Source: Adiantum capillus-veneris (Eukaryota > Streptophyta > Polypodiopsida > Polypodiales > Pteridaceae). Taken from it: a stretch of 64,000 bases of DNA. The notes under the pieces were generated by a model. The model was not told the origin of the DNA, made no database searches, and saw only the letters and a program-made list of their open reading frames with translations. A program made the translations under genes and the position numbers. Below are positions 47,461 through 59,245 of the stretch, one piece after another; position 1 is the first letter of the stretch; every line of letters starts with the position of its first letter. Where the stretch lies: assembly GCA_014529385.2 (NCBI GenBank), contig CM043959.1, positions 89,599,529 through 89,663,528 on the forward strand, in the 5' to 3' direction.

Positions 47461-48925
47461 GCATTTGAGTGATTTCAGCTGGGAGGCCGCATTTTGTGCA
47501 ACACGGCTGAGGTGTTTGAGTGATGTTTAAGGTCACTTCACTACTAGTAAGGGTGGTGACATCCTCACGTCAGTGAAGAAGAGTGATGGTCTGTCCTTCT
47601 CTAATTGGTAATGTCACATGCCTTCAAGAAAAAATTTTAGTTGATTGAATGGTGAGAGATACTCTCGCTTTGCATCTGCTAAAAACAGCCTAGAGATTTC
47701 TGTCCCTGCTCCTGTTGCACATATCCTATAATCAATGCGTGCCAATAGACGACATTTCGGACAAGAAGCTCCTCAAGCACTTTTTATGCTTTCTGAAGCA
47801 TACCACATTTGACATACATATCGACCAAGGGAGTGCCAACCACAACCTCTATTTTCAAAAGCCTCTGACAAACAAAGAAATTGTGAATTTTTGTCCCCAT
47901 ATCAGCATCTTACATAGAGCCACATGCCTTCAAGATGCATGCGTAGGTGATTGCATCTGGCCAAAGGCCCTCACTGTGCATCTACTGAAAATAGCCTAGA
48001 GCTTCATAGCCCTACTCTTGTTGTGTGTATCCTGCAATCAACGCATTGCAAGAGATGATGTTCCGAATAGAAAGCTCCTCGAGCACTATTTGTGCTTTCT
48101 TAAGTGCACCACATTGGGCACACACATCGACCAAGGGAGTGTCAGCATGACATCTCTTTGCAATAGCATTTGGTATACATGCCAAGACAGTGCCAAGTAC
48201 CTCGTGTTTTTTGACAACCCTGCAGTCAATGCATTCGAACAGATGCTGATTCGAACAATAAGCTCCTCAAGCACTTTTTTGTGCTTTCGCAAGTGCACCA
48301 CATTGGGTATACATGCCAAGACAGTGCCAAGTACCTCACTTTTTTTTGACAACCTCTGGCTAACAATATCATCGTGAATTCGTTTGCCCATATCAGCATC
48401 TACATAATGCCACATCCCTTGAAGATACAAGCGTAGGTGATTGCATTTAAGAGAGATTCCCTCTCTTTTTATCTGCTGAAAATAGCCCAGCGCTTCTTGG
48501 TCCTCCATTTGTTTGGCATATCCCGCGATCAGAGGATTCCAAGAGACAGGATTCGAGACAGGAAGCTCATCGAGCAGTTTTTGGGCTTTATGAAGAACAC
48601 CACATTTGAGTGGTTGCAAGCTGCGAGCATAGGTGATTGTGTCTGGGGAGAGGCTAACAATATCATCGTGAATTCTTTTGCCCATATCAGCATCTGCATA
48701 ATGCTACATGCCTTGAATATACAAGCATAGGTGATTGCATTTGGGAGAGCTTCCCTCTCTTTGCATCTGTTGAAAAAAGCCCATCACTTCGTGGCCCTGT
48801 CTTTGTTGGGCATATCCCCCGATCAGAGCATTCCAAGAGACAACATTCCAGACAGGAAGCTCATCGAGCACTTTTTGGGTTTTTTAAAGAACACTGCATT
48901 TGAGTGATTTCCGCCTCCCAACACC
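47461..48925 (-). pseudogene. PPR pseudogene unit 3 (shortest)
   Basis: About 300 bp shorter than its neighbours. 48086-48685 (minus) is open for 199 residues with PPR modules (PDTITYARSLQPLKCGV, SWNPLIAGYAKQMEDQEALG, ADMGKRIHDDIVSQRLSKK). The frame then slips so that the AKCGAL-type motif is read as ACIPNVVHLRKHKK. Confidence 0.75.
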
Positions 48926-50958
48926 GCATTTGAGTGATTTCAGCTGGGAGGCCGCATTTTGTGGAGCACGATTGAGGTATTTGAGTGATTTTTAAGGAGG
49001 TCACTTCACTACTAGTAAGGGGGGTGACATACTCACGTCAGTGAAGAAGAGTGACATACTCACGTAAGTGAAGAAGAGTGATGGTTTGTCCTTCTCTTAC
49101 TGGTAATGTCACATGCCTTCAAGACAAAAGTATAGTTGACTGAATGGTGAGAGATACTCTCGCTTTGCATCTGCTAAAAACAGCTTAGAGCTTTCTGTGC
49201 CTGCTCCTGTTACACATATCTCGTAATCAGCGCGTGCCAAGAGATGACATTCCGGACAAGAGGCTCCTCAAGCACTTTTTATGCTTTCTGAAGAATACCA
49301 CATTTGACATACATATGGACCAAGGGAGTGCCAACCACAACCTCTATTTTCAAAATCCTATGACGAACAAAGAAATTTTGGATTTTTGTGCCCATATCAG
49401 CATCTTACATAGAGCTACATGCCTTCAAGATGCACGCATAGGTGATTGCATCTGGACAAAGGCCCTCACTGTGCATCTGCTGAAAATATCCTGGAGCTTT
49501 CTAGCCCTACTCCTGTTGTGCATATCCTGCAATCAGTGCATTCCAAGAGATGCTGTTCCGAACAAAAAGCTCATCGAGCACTATTTGTGCTTTCTCAAGT
49601 GCACCAGATTGGGCATACACATTGACCAAGGGAGTGTCAGCATGACATCTCTTTGCAATAGCATCTGAGTAACAATATCATCGTGAATTTTTGTGTCCAT
49701 ATCAGCATCTTGGGAAGAGCCACATGCCTTTAAGATATACACGTAGGCAACTGTGTGTGGATATAGCTCTTGCTTCACATCTGCTGAAAACAGTCCACAA
49801 CTATCATCATGAATTTCTGTGTCCATATCAGCATCTGCGGAAAACAGTGCACAACTTCCTAGCCCTGCTCCTCTTGTGCATTTTCTGTAGTCAGAGCATT
49901 CGTAGAGATGCCACTCCGAATAGTAAGCTCCTCAAGCACTTTCTGTGCTTTCTCAAGTGCACCAAATTTTGTAAACATGCCAAGACAGTGCCAAGTATCT
50001 CATTTTTTTTGACAACCCTGTAGTCAGTCCATTCCAACAGATGCGGGTTCGAACAATAAGCTCTTCAAACACTTTTTTGTGCTTTCGCAAGTGCACCACA
50101 TTTGGTATACATGCCAAGAAAATGTCAAGTACCTCTTTTTTTTTTGACAACCTCTGGCTAACAATATCATCGTCGTGAATTTGTTTGACCATATCAGCAT
50201 CTGCATAATGCCACATGCCTTGAAGATACAAGCGTAGGTGATTGCATTTAAGAGAGCTTCCCTCTCTTTTTATCTGCTGAAAATAGCCCAACGCTTCTTG
50301 GTCCTCCCTTTGTTGGGCATATCCCGCAATCAGAGCATTCCAAGAGACAGCATTCCAGACAGGAAGATCATCGAGCACTTTTTGGGCTTTATGAAGAACA
50401 TTGCATTTGAGTGCCTGCAAGATGCAAGCGTAGGTGATTGTGTCTGGGGAGAGGCTAACAATATCATCGTGAATTCTTTTGCCCATATCAGCATCTGCAT
50501 AATGCCACATGCCTTGAAGATACAAGCATAGGTGATTGCATTTGGGAGGGCTGCCCTCTCTTTGCATCTGCTGAAAATAGCCCAACGCTTCCTGGTCCTT
50601 CCTTGGTTGGGCATATCCCGCGATTACAGCATTCCAAGAGACAACATTCCAGACAGGAAGCTCATCGAGCACTTTTTGGGCTTTATGAAGAACACCGCAT
50701 TTGAGTGTCTGCAAGATGCGAGCATAGGTGATTGTGTCTGGGGAGAGGCTCTCGATTCACATTTGCTGAAAACAGCACAACGCTTCCTGGCGAAGGTCAT
50801 GAACCCCTGAGGAGCTTACCTCGACTGTGGCTGCTCGCGCATAGTCTTCTTTACCTTCCTACAACAATCTCCTGTTGCCTAGAATTTATGCAGGGCATTA
50901 GGGAGAGGCTCTCGCTTTGCATTTGCTGAAAACAGCGCAACGCTTCCTGGCCAAGTAG

Positions 50959-50960
<2 letters not shown>
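48926..50960 (-). pseudogene. PPR pseudogene unit 4 (best preserved)
   Basis: 49953-50714 (minus) is open for 253 residues with two successive SWNA[VL]IAGYAQ modules, VLDELPVWNVV / VLDDLPVWNAV, and alternating ITYACIL modules. The tail slips into ACIPNVVHLRKHKK, the out-of-frame form of an AKCGAL module. It carries no initiator segment, no transit peptide and no C-terminal editing domain. A second copy of the upstream phrase (FSANAK, EASP) at about 50895-50950 suggests a further small duplication. Confidence 0.78.

Positions 50961-51002
<42 letters not shown>
50958..51002. repeat. (CT)n microsatellite
   Basis: About 45 bp of CT at the right end of the PPR array. 51003-51224 holds nothing I can identify. 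Confidence 0.9.
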
Positions 51003-51005
<3 letters not shown>

Positions 51006-51224
51006 ATAAGTATAGCTTTGATTAACTTTGCGCACCAAAATTAACTTCCTCAAATCAACAGATGCTAAGTAGCATGCCTCCTCTTGCTCCGTTCCAGAAA
51101 TTGTAATTCTATAACCAAGGTAAAAAGGAGATGCGTGGCAAGGGGACAACGAACAGGGCACAACGGATGGGGAAAGAAGCTTGCAGGAGACGAGGGGATG
51201 CTTAGACGCCGTCGGGCATGCTAG

Positions 51225-53824
51225 TGATAGCCGTTTTTTGGCTTTCCATAATTGCCATAGTAAGCTACCTCACCCTATCAAATCACTCAAACACTGTGGC
51301 TATGCCTACCATTTCACTGAACATAGGCGTGTGTGAGTTAGGGGACTTTTCCCATATCTTCTTAAAAATCCTCAATTAGCTAGTCACTGGGCTAGTTGAG
51401 CCAAAAAAAATAAAAATAAAAAAATCTAAGTATATTATGGCCCATTTTGTGAGTAAATATTTTATTGTATATAGGGCCTAAATAAAATGATTTTTCATAA
51501 TTATTTTGGTATTTATTTAAATATTTATACTTAGGTGTGTGTTATTTATGCTATGTACATTGACTCATCATTACCATATTTTTTCTTACCATTTTGCATA
51601 CTATTTATTCCATATAAAAATAATTTCATGCAAGCTTCTCTTATTTTTCGTGTAACTCCATCCCAATAAAAATCCAAAAAAACTAGTTTTATTTATGTGT
51701 ATATTTTTTCACTACTGTCATTTTTTCCTTCCTACATCTATTCTCTATTACTCTCATAAATTAGACCATAAAAAAAATTTATCTTTTTATGGTAGACTTA
51801 TAATGAGAGAGATTTATTTTGACCCCTTTATATTTTTTCCACCTATATTATTTATATTTGACATGTACATATTTTTAGACCCCTCAATATTTGATTTTCT
51901 TAGTTGTACTATTCATTTATATCATGATCTCAACAATATCTTCAATTAGAGACCTACCAAATAAGGTCAAGGGTATATGGAATGCATGCATGCACCATGG
52001 GGAGCTCACTCTTGGAGGTATTCAAAAGAATCATCCAAAGAAAGACCTCACAAGGACTTTGTGCGGTGGAAAAAAACAGTCGGTTTTGCTGAATTTTTAA
52101 AGATCACATGCTCCCCAAATTTGAAAAGGTGATACAAACAAACGTTGTAGCTCGTGAGCTGAAATTTCACCTCAAATTTTTTCATTTTTTTTTGAGCTAC
52201 GAGCTGTGAGCTATGATTTTATTGGTGGACCCCAGTTTGCCCATGCTATGCAACCATACTCCCTTTTCCACTTTATCATTTTCCTCTTTCACACACACTA
52301 CTCCCTCTCCTTCCCACTCCCAAACCTGCAACTCCCATGTCCTAATTCACCCTCTTCACCATTTCCACATCTCTCACACCTCCATAGCCTTCATCCTCCA
52401 TTTCTACACCCTAGGTGTCCCCCTTTCTCTCTACATATATGTCCATATTACCATACTCTCTTTAGCTTTGTAAAGAACTTCAAAAAATCAGCAAAAATCC
52501 AAGGTTAACCTTTGCAAATGAAGGCTTTATCATGAATTTTCCAAGGTTTGAAGATAACGTAGCTTCATCGACACGCGTTACTTCGCCATGTTGACCGCTT
52601 CTTCTACCGGTGTTGTAAAGAGGTGAATGTCAACTTCTCCAAAGCTTCAACCTCTCTTTACAAGCTCATCCCTTCTCTAACTTTCCTCATCATATATCTC
52701 ACCATTTGGTGAATGATTTTGTAAATATTTTTTAGTGATAATTACTAACTACTAACCACTAACCTTATTGTAAAATGCACCCTCTACTAGAGTAGGCACT
52801 CCCAAATTATTCACTCAATCCCTCTCTCCTATCATCCTCAATAATTCTCTTCCCTTGAGCCCACATCCATGTGACTCAAAGGACAAGAGAGACCCACCCT
52901 CATAAAAAAAATAAAAAAATGCATAATCTTTTATTCCTTCAAATAAACTTGATTAGGCCTAATCCTAATCGGGGCTTCTAAAACCTATAAATAGAGCCCT
53001 TCTCTCCCTTGTAAAAGATCACATGATCACACTACACCACACCATTATCAACACATAACACACCACTCTTCAAGCCTAGTTGTGTAGAGTGTGTGCATTG
53101 TGAGTGCTCTATTCCATCACTACACATAGGTGCATGGAGAAGCTTGAAGTTAGTTATGCCATATAGAGGAGTGGAGTGATACTATACTCTGCAATCACAC
53201 TTGTAGCTTACTCTTGTCCATAAATAAGATTCATAGTTTTGGGTGCAATTGTATGCTGTAACTACGACTCTTCTCTCCAAATTGACTTGATAAGTTGGCT
53301 AATCAGGTGGTTTAAGGTATATTGTTCTTGAATTTTGTTGTGCCATTTCATGCTTGGTGGTTTGAGGGCTTGTTGAATTGTTTTCCTACAAGGTCAATTG
53401 TAAGATAGTGCTCGGTGAGAGGGCTCCCGTGACCCTAAGACAATTTGTGTATTGGCAACAAGGTCAAGTTCTGTGTTGTCTCTCTATTTCTCATCGAGCT
53501 TTGTGTGCATCTAGTCTTTAAGGCTAAGAATGAGTTGCTCAAGTTGATTTGTGCTCTTTACCTCTCTCTGGCGTGGTGAATGTTTGTGTTTGGTGTGTGT
53601 GGCTATCTTGCATTCCACTCTCTTTGTGCGTTTGAGTACAAGGAGATATCACGTGCGTCCTAGTTCGCATCTACAACTAGGTGGTGCCCCTTTTCTTGTT
53701 TGGTTTCTGGCTGTGGGTTGTTGTTGTCTCTGATTGTGCTTGGCGTAGCCCGAAATCAGCAGCACGGGAGCCTCGAAGGGTGTTTAGAGGCCGCTCTTCT
53801 TGTTGCCCACCCCGGACCGCCTCA
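51225..53824 (+). repeat. First LTR of the gag-only element (2600 bp)
   Basis: Starts TGATAGCCGTTTTTTGGC and ends CCCCGGACCGCCTCA. TATA box CTATAAATAG at 52985-52994, leaving a long R/U5 of about 0.8 kb. It is almost identical to 56341-58934. ORFs at 51695-52508 and 53551-53733 recur in the second LTR and are not genes. Confidence 0.92.
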
Positions 53825-53827
53825 AAT

Positions 53828-53839
53828 TGGTGCCCCCAC
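53828..53839 (+). promoter_or_regulatory. Primer binding site, first copy
   Basis: TGGTGCCCCCAC three bases after the LTR, the same 12 bases as the E5 PBS. This copy lacks about 25 bases just downstream that the second copy has. Confidence 0.85.
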
Positions 53840-54110
53840 TGTTGTATTGCATGAATGCTTGAATTTTAGCATAATGAAGTAGATTATATGAATCATGAAA
53901 CTTGTATGGCCGAGTTTTAATTTCAAGGCAACAAAAATTGATCTAGAATATGGTTTGGATTAGCATTACATAAGAAAGGGAAAAAAACATTTTCACATAA
54001 GAATCTAGAATTCATGTTGAAAGACCTTTCAAAACTTTGTGTAGTTTGATGTCATGATAGAAAATGATTGTTTGGAACTAATCTTTGTGTGGTTCTAGCA
54101 TTGAGAGACT

Positions 54111-55632
54111 ATGACATGCTATACCTTTGATGATATCCCAATCTTCTTCGGAAACCTAGAAGAAGATGTTGATGATTTTCTTGAATTTTAGAATGGTTTG
54201 TCGTATCCTTGGTAAAAGGGATGACATTGAAAAAGGGGATTTTCTATTGCTATGCCTTAGAGGCAACTCTGAGCAATGGTTTTGGAGTATGTCTTCTCAG
54301 ATTGAAGATGGGTATACCCAAATTTCCAAAGCTTTGAAGACCAGATTCACTAAATTTCCAACAACGGAGAAAGCATGGGCTTCGTTAGGGAGACTTTAAC
54401 AACATGGTGAAGACTACTATGCTTATGAGGATATTTTTTCTCGTCAATGGGGAGGATATGGGTTTAGTTCTACATTTCCAGATTATGTAAAAATGGAGCA
54501 ATTTATTTCGGGTTTGTCTCCTTTCCTAAAGACTAAGGTTACTTGTAGTGGACCCTCTACCTTTGAAGAAGCGGTCACTATTGCCCGAAGGAAGTTTCAC
54601 AAGTACTTCTACATCAAAAATGGTTTCCATCGTGCTGGAAGAACCAACCATCATGAAAGTGTTTCTATCAAGGAGTCATCTCCTTTGCTATACTTGTCTC
54701 CTTCTACTCCGACAAATGTTGAAGAAGTTACTTACATGCCAACTGATTATTCAAGTGCTAAAGTGTGTGGCCAAGATTCAAATGTGGAATCTCTTTCTTC
54801 TACCTTTATCACAAGCATGCAAAAATCGACACAAGATATCTCAAATGGCATTGATGATTCAATAATGGATACATCCAACCTTTTGGTGGAGGATCAATTT
54901 CTAGTCCGAGCAGACGAAGCTTTTATGCAAAATGACTCTATAGAGAATGAAGACCTTGAAGGTAACCTTGATCTTATGGAATGTTCTGAGAGTGTATCTC
55001 GTCTAAAAGAAGAGAGTGAAGAAGAAGATGAAATCATAGGTGGGGAGATCATAGACCACATTGATCATAAAGAGATGATTGTGTACATGGAATGCCAACT
55101 CCAAAACAAAGTAGAAGAGTGTGAGTTGAATCCATGTGAGGATAATCTTCAAGAAGTGTTTGAGGATGTTGAAAAGCATTGGTATGACCTAGGTATGTTA
55201 AATATGAAGGAACCTATCATGCAAGAAGCCAAAGTTTTCACAAAATCAAACAGTAATCCGTCAACCTTTGAGGTGGTACAATGTGAGGAGTTACAACCTT
55301 GTCAAAGGGGGGGCTTAGAAGGGGATGAAGAACATGGGAGAGTAGTAAAAAATAAAATCATAAAAGGAAATTGTCAGAAGGGTATCATTCTCTCCAATGG
55401 TGTTTTAGTGGGTGGCTCTTCATTCATGGGACAATCTCTTAGCAAGAAAATCCAAACTTTTGAAGCCCCAATCATCTTCACATTGGGTTTCACCTCTTCA
55501 AAGTCAACTTCTCCTCTCTTCACATATACCTTTCATCGGGGACACCATACCTTCTTAAGTGGAAGAGGACATGAATACTTGGTGATGAACAAATGTTTCC
55601 AAACCTTCTACATTTGGTTCTTTGGTGTATGA
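54111..55632 (+). pseudogene. Gag of the gag-only element, first copy (frameshift plus nonsense)
   Basis: ATG at 54111 (MTCYTFDDIPIFFGNLEEDV). The Gag core follows: GDFLLLCLRGNSEQWFWSM, ALKTRFTKFPTTEKAW, LGRL, YAYEDIFSRQW, MEQFISGLSPFLKTKV and FEEAVTIARRK, matching the retrotransposon Gag layout. A long acidic C-terminal part has no zinc knuckle. A 2-base deletion near 54182 relative to the second copy shifts the frame, and TAA at 54397-54399 replaces a glutamine codon of the other copy. After that it is open to 55632. No protease or RT follows. Confidence 0.8.
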
Positions 55633-55644
55633 AGGTCACACATT

Positions 55645-56250
55645 GTGATGCTTCTGGTCTTCATCATAGATGAATTTTTTTTTGATTTCTACATGTGGAT
55701 AGTTCATCAATCAGTACCAAAATCTATACTCTTCCAATGTGTTGGAAGCAATAGAAACCTTCGTCTATTATCTACTTATGTGGTGAACTATTTGCAATAT
55801 ATTACAATAGCAGTTGGAAGCATGGATCAAGCTTTCCTAAATCATGAAGGTCATAGAATTTTTGACTTGATGAGCCTACCTAGGTTGAATGAATTTTATG
55901 ATCTACAGTTCAGGAATTTGCTCATACAAGCTCTTGAAGATCGTAGCAGATACATCAACTTTACACAGGAGGAAGAGCAACCAATCTTTTATATCACATT
56001 CATAGTGATAGATGCAATGATGGAAAACAATAGAATCTACAAGTTTCTTCAACCAAAATCAGTAAGTGATTCCATACTATACATCTCTCTTTGGGAAAGA
56101 TATTTCAAGATCTTTGATCCTGGGGGGTACTTATGGAAACTTTCTCAATGGAGGAGGTTTCCTCACTCACTTCATCCTGCTATTGGCTCTGAGAACCTTT
56201 CATATCACACAAGGTTTTTTAATCATACAACAAAGGTTCTTCAAAGATGA
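55645..56250 (+). CDS. Second ORF of the gag-only element, unknown function
   Basis: 201 residues between Gag and the PPT, opening near 55645 (ATG). It contains RNLLIQALEDRSRY, WERYFKIFDPGGYLWKLSQW and a basic end. It is not a recognisable protease, RT, integrase or env domain. The FDPGGY motif near the 3' end resembles DPGG motifs at the same relative place in X. Whether it is translated is unknown. The second internal copy is truncated before this ORF. Confidence 0.4.
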   Translation: MMLLVFIIDEFFFDFYMWIVHQSVPKSILFQCVGSNRNLRLLSTYVVNYLQYITIAVGSMDQAFLNHEGHRIFDLMSLPRLNEFYDLQFRNLLIQALEDRSRYINFTQEEEQPIFYITFIVIDAMMENNRIYKFLQPKSVSDSILYISLWERYFKIFDPGGYLWKLSQWRRFPHSLHPAIGSENLSYHTRFFNHTTKVLQR

Positions 56251-56326
56251 GAAAAGACAAAGATAGACGTTACACAATCTACATGCTGTATGGTCGGATA
56301 AATGGTACATGAATGTACCATTATCT

Positions 56327-56340
56327 AAGGGGGGGGCTAA
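56327..56340 (+). promoter_or_regulatory. Polypurine tract of the gag-only element
   Basis: AAGGGGGGGGCTAA, then TGATAGCC. The GGGCTAA/TGAT junction is the same as in E5. Confidence 0.88.
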
Positions 56341-58934
56341 TGATAGCCGTTTTTCGGCTTTCCATAATTGCCATAGTAAGCTACCTCACCCTATCAAATC
56401 ACTCAAACACTGTGGCTATGCCTACCATTTCACTGAACATAGGCGTGTATGAGTTAGGGGACTTTTCCCATATCTTCTTAAAAATCCTCAATTAGCTAGT
56501 CACTGGGCTAGGTGAGCCAAAAAAAAAAAAAAAAAAAAAGTATATTTTGGCCCATTTTGTGAGTAAATATTTTATTGTATATAGGGCCTAAATAAAATGA
56601 TTTTTCATAATTATTTTGGTATTTATTTAAATATTTATACTTAGGTGTGTGTTATTTATGCTATGTACATTGACTCATCATTACCATATTTTTTCTTACC
56701 ATTTTGCATACTATTTATTCCATATAAAAATAATTTCATGCAAGATTCCCTTATTTTTGGTGTAACTCCATCCCAATAAAAATCCAAAAAAACTAGTTTT
56801 ATTTATGTGTATATTTTTTCACTATTGTCATTTTTTCCTTCCTACATCTATTCTCTATTACTCTCATAAATTAGACCACAAAAAAAAATTATCTTTTTAT
56901 GGTAGACTTATAATGAGAGAGATTTATTTTGACCCCTTTATATTTTTTCCACCTATATTATTTATATTTGACATGTACATATTTTTAGACCCCTCAATAT
57001 TTGATTTTCTTAGTTGTACTATTCATTTATATCATGATCTCAACAATATCTTCAATTAGAGACCTACCAAATAAGGTCAAGGGTATATGGAATGCATGCA
57101 TGCACCATGGGGAGCTCACTCTTGGAGGTATTCAAAAGAATCATCCAAAGAAAGACCTCACAAGGACTTTGTGCGGTGGAAAAAAACAGTCGGTTTTGCT
57201 GAATTTTTAAAGATCACATGCTCCCCAAATTTGAAAAGGTGATACAAACAAACATTGTAGCTCGTGAGCTGAAATTTCACCTCAAATTTTTTCATTTTTT
57301 TTTGAGCTACGAGCTGTGAGCTATGATTTTATTGGTGGACCCCAGTTTGCCCATGCTATGCAACCATACTCCCTTTTCCACTTTATCATTTTCCTCTTTC
57401 ACACACACTACTCCCTCTCCTTCCCACTCCCAAACCTGCAACTCCCATGTCCTAATTCACCCTCTTCACCATTTCCACATCTCTCACACCTCCATAGCCT
57501 TCATCCTCCATTTCTACACCCTAGGTGTCCCCCTTTCTCTCTACATATATGTCCATATTACCATACTCTCTTTAGCTTTGTAAAGAACTTCAAAAAATCA
57601 GCAAAAATCCAAGGTTAACCTTTGCAAATGAAGGCTTTATCATGAATTTTCCAAGGTTTGAAGATAACGTAGCTTCATCGACACGCGTTACTTCGCCATG
57701 TTGACCGCTTCTTCTACCGGTGTTGTAAAGAGGTGAATGTCAACTTCTCCAAAGCTTCAACCTCTCTTTACAAGCTCATCCCTTCTCTAACTTTCCTCAT
57801 CATATATCTTACCATTTGGTGAATGATTTTGTAAATATTTTTTAGTGATAATTACTAACTACTAACCACTAACCTTATTGTAAAATGCACCCTCTACTAG
57901 AGTAGGCACTCCCAAATTACTCACTCAATCCCTCTCTCCTATCATCCTCAATAATTCTCTTCCCTTGAGCCCACATCCATGTGACTCAAAGGACAAGAGA
58001 GACCCACCCTCATAAAAAAAATAAAAAAATGCATAATCTTTTATTCCTTCAAATAAACTTGATTAGGCCTAATCCTAATCGGGGCTTCTAAAACCTATAA
58101 ATAGAGCCCTTCTCTCCCTTGTAAAAGATCACATGATCACACTACACCACACCATTATCAACACATAACACACCACTCTTCAAGCCTAGTTGTGTAGAGT
58201 GTGTGCATTGTGAGTGCTCTATTCCATCACTACACATAGGTGCATGGAGAAGCTTGAAGTTAGTTATGCCATATAGAGGAGTGGAGTGATACTATACTCT
58301 GCAATCACACTTGTAGCCTACTCTTGTCCATAAATAAGATTCATAGTTTTGGGTGCAATTGTATGCTGCAACTACGACTCTTCTCTCCAAATTGACTTGA
58401 TACGTTGGCTAATCAGGTGGTGGAAGGTATATTGTCCTTGAAGTTTGTTGTGCCATTTCATGCTTGGTGGTTTGAGGGCTTGTTGGATTTTTTGCCTACA
58501 AGGTCAATTGTAAGAGGGTGCTCGGTGAGAGGGCTCCTGTGACCCTAAGACAATTTGTGTATTGGCAACAAGGTCAAGTTTTGTGTTGTCTCTCTATTTC
58601 TCATCGAGCTTTGTGTGCATCTAGTCTTTAAGGCTAAGACTGAGTTGCTCAAGTTGATTTGTGCTCTTTACCTCTCTCTGGCGTGGTGAATGTTTGTGTT
58701 TGGTGTGTGTGGCTATCTTGCATTCCACTCTCTTTGTGCGTTTGAGTACAAGGAGATATCACGTGCGTCCTAGTTCTCATCTACAACTAGGTGGTGCCCC
58801 TTTTCTTGTTTGGTTTCTGGCTGTGGGTTGTTGTTGTCTCTGATTGTGCTTGCCCCAGCCCCAATTGAGCAGTACGGGAGCCTCGAAGGGTGTTTAAAGG
58901 CCGCTCTTCTTGTTGCCCGCCCCGGACCGCCTCA
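56341..58934 (+). repeat. Second LTR of the gag-only element (2594 bp)
   Basis: Same termini as the first LTR, TATA at 58095-58104. Differences from the first LTR are scattered single bases, an A-tract near 56520 and a few changes near the 3' end. It is followed by PBS TGGTGCCCCCAC at 58938-58949. Confidence 0.92.
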
Positions 58935-59245
58935 AATTGGTGCCCCCACTGAGGAGCTGACTTTATGCTTATTGTTGTTGTATTGCATGAATGCTTGAAT
59001 TTTAGCATAATGAAGTAGATTATATGAATCATGAAACTTGTATGGCCGAGTTTTAATTTCAAGGCAACAAAAATTGATCTAGAATATGGTTTGGATTAGC
59101 ATTACATAAGAAAGGGAAAAAAACATTTTCACATAAGAATCTAGAATTCATGTTGAAAGACCTTTCAAAACTTTGTGTAGTTTGATGTCATGAGAGAAAA
59201 TGATTGTTTGGAACTAATCTTTGTGTGGTTCTAGCATTGAGAGAC

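Larger units (their letters stand above)
43931..50960 (-). repeat. Tandem array of four PPR-derived units
   Basis: The landmark GCATTTGAGTGATTTCAGCT (or a close variant) plus GGGAGGCCGC recurs at 43931, 45701, 47461 and 48926, giving units of about 1.77, 1.76, 1.46 and 2.0 kb. Each carries minus-strand PPR modules in several frames. Smaller 100-400 bp repeats are nested inside the units. The array ends at a CT microsatellite at about 50960-51002. Confidence 0.85.

Noticed and set aside
49953-50714. A functional PPR gene
   Set aside because: No start, no organelle targeting sequence, frame slips at conserved motifs and no stable C-terminal domain.
44188-50810. Plus-strand ORFs across the PPR array (for example 44188-44472, 48018-48377, 49234-49668)
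   Set aside because: They are antisense readings of minus-strand PPR sequence, repeated with each unit.
43931-50960. Possible CRISPR-like or satellite array
   Set aside because: Repeats are long, coding-derived PPR modules, not short repeats with unique spacers, and the context is a plant nuclear genome.
51695-52508. Small ORFs in the gag-only LTR, conserved in a second copy at 56805-57618
   Set aside because: Their conservation reflects LTR duplication, not coding constraint; no known domain.
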